This document shows, piece by piece, positions 63,560-64,000 of a DNA stretch of 64,000 nt. The notes beneath the pieces were generated by a model. That model did no database searches. It saw only the letters and a list, made by a program, of their open reading frames with translations, and was not told the origin of the DNA. The DNA comes from Microbacterium salsuginis (lineage in GTDB: Bacteria; Actinomycetota; Actinomycetes; Actinomycetales; Microbacteriaceae): the NCBI RefSeq assembly GCF_012524205.1, contig NZ_JABACI010000001.1, positions 1,426,001-1,490,000 on the forward strand, read 5' to 3'. The position numbers were made by a program, and so were the translations under genes. Position 1 is the first letter of the stretch, and each line of letters starts with the position of its first letter.

Positions 63560-64000
63560 TCGCTGGTCATCGGGTTGAGCGTGGGTGCGTCGACGGCGGC
63601 GTCTTCGATGCCCCACTCGGTCATGATCCGCTCGTACTCGCCGTTCTCGAAGATCGCCTCGAACGCGGCGAGCATCGGCTCAGCCAGGCCGTTGCCCTTG
63701 GGCATGAACATCGCGAGCTGGTCGACGCCCGCACCCTGCTCGTCGGACTGGATGATGAACTCGTACGTGTCGGGATCGGAGGCCTGCAGGTCGATCGCGG
63801 CGGACTGCGTGGTACCGGCGTAGTCGGCCCGGTCGGAGTTGACCGCGAGGAAGGTCGCGTTGCTGTCTTCCAGGCCGATGAACTCGGCGGGGTCCAGACC
63901 CTCGGCAGCGCACCACTCGTTGTACCGGGCGAGCTGGCTCTCGGTCACCGAGCCGGTGACTCCCGCGACCCGCGCGCCACACAGGGCCTCGGGGTCTCCC
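63556..64000 (-). CDS. Amino acid-type ABC transporter substrate-binding protein, C-terminal part
   Basis: About 147 codons are in the window; the N-terminus lies beyond the right edge. The visible part fits SBP_bac_3: GDPEALCGARVAGVTGSVTE (entry to lobe 2), FLAVNSDRADYAGTTQSAAIDL with the binding-loop Asp, FIIQSDEQGAGVDQLAMFMPKGNGLAEPMLAAFEAIFENGEYERIMTEWGI at the end. It supplies the permease and ATPase encoded just downstream and is probably the first gene of the eight-gene operon. The ligand is presumably an amino acid or hydroxy acid that feeds the CoA-transferase. Confidence 0.85.
   Translation of the reverse strand, partial: GDPEALCGARVAGVTGSVTESQLARYNEWCAAEGLDPAEFIGLEDSNATFLAVNSDRADYAGTTQSAAIDLQASDPDTYEFIIQSDEQGAGVDQLAMFMPKGNGLAEPMLAAFEAIFENGEYERIMTEWGIEDAAVDAPTLNPMTSE

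Overview
The window is high-GC, densely packed DNA with many 4-nt ATGA/GTGA gene overlaps, PaaX, IclR, PadR and MarR regulators, lipoprotein binding proteins for almost every importer, and a recurring GGATGCC/GGCATCC word. This points to an actinobacterium, most likely a member of the Microbacteriaceae; that placement is inference from style and gene content, because no rRNA or other taxonomic marker is present. About 62 protein genes are supported. I saw no tRNA, rRNA, CRISPR array, transposase or phage gene.

The whole window reads as a catabolic island: uptake systems alternate with enzymes for aromatic, carboxylic or sugar-like compounds and with eight local regulators. Bases 1-2194 hold the tail of an amidohydrolase, a MaoC hydratase and an acyl-CoA ligase. 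Bases 2206-6678 (minus) are a four-gene SsuABC/TauABC-like importer ending in a PaaX regulator. An epoxide hydrolase (6889-7992) faces a second importer plus a ThDP-dependent enzyme (8006-13149, minus) with a divergent LysR gene. Bases 14244-22621 (minus) are one sugar operon: two-subunit transketolase, zinc alcohol dehydrogenase, ribose-type ABC importer, SDR and a TIM-barrel isomerase, divergent from an aldehyde dehydrogenase and a MarR gene (22829-24956).

Bases 25016-33888 (minus) carry a peptide-type (Dpp) importer, an IclR regulator, a UGSC-family protein with its partner, and an SDR. Bases 34152-37417 (plus) are a one-carbon module: methylene-THF reductase, formyl-THF deformylase and a LigM/DesA-like THF-dependent demethylase, preceded by a clear promoter whose spacer is filled by a 22-bp perfect palindrome. 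PadR and IclR genes follow. Bases 39082-47995 (plus) form a long operon: amidohydrolase, a third Ssu-type importer, aldehyde dehydrogenase, ThDP enzyme and a second amidohydrolase of the LigW/resorcylate-decarboxylase type that lacks a normal start codon.

Bases 48022-55893 hold a secreted alpha/beta hydrolase, a phosphonate-type importer with a fused double permease, a cytochrome P450, a PaaX regulator and a MarR regulator. Bases 55949-64000 (minus) are eight genes, every junction being a 4-nt overlap: amino-acid-type ABC importer, CapA-like phosphatase, CaiB-type CoA-transferase, two diverged 2-hydroxyacyl-CoA-dehydratase-like subunits and an MFS exporter. This resembles the anaerobic FldABC/HadABC systems, but most cluster cysteines are lost and no activator is in view. 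It is the best candidate here for an undescribed system. A shared IclR-type operator (TTCCG-N5-CGGAA) recurs upstream of several operons in the middle of the window and may tie them into one regulon.
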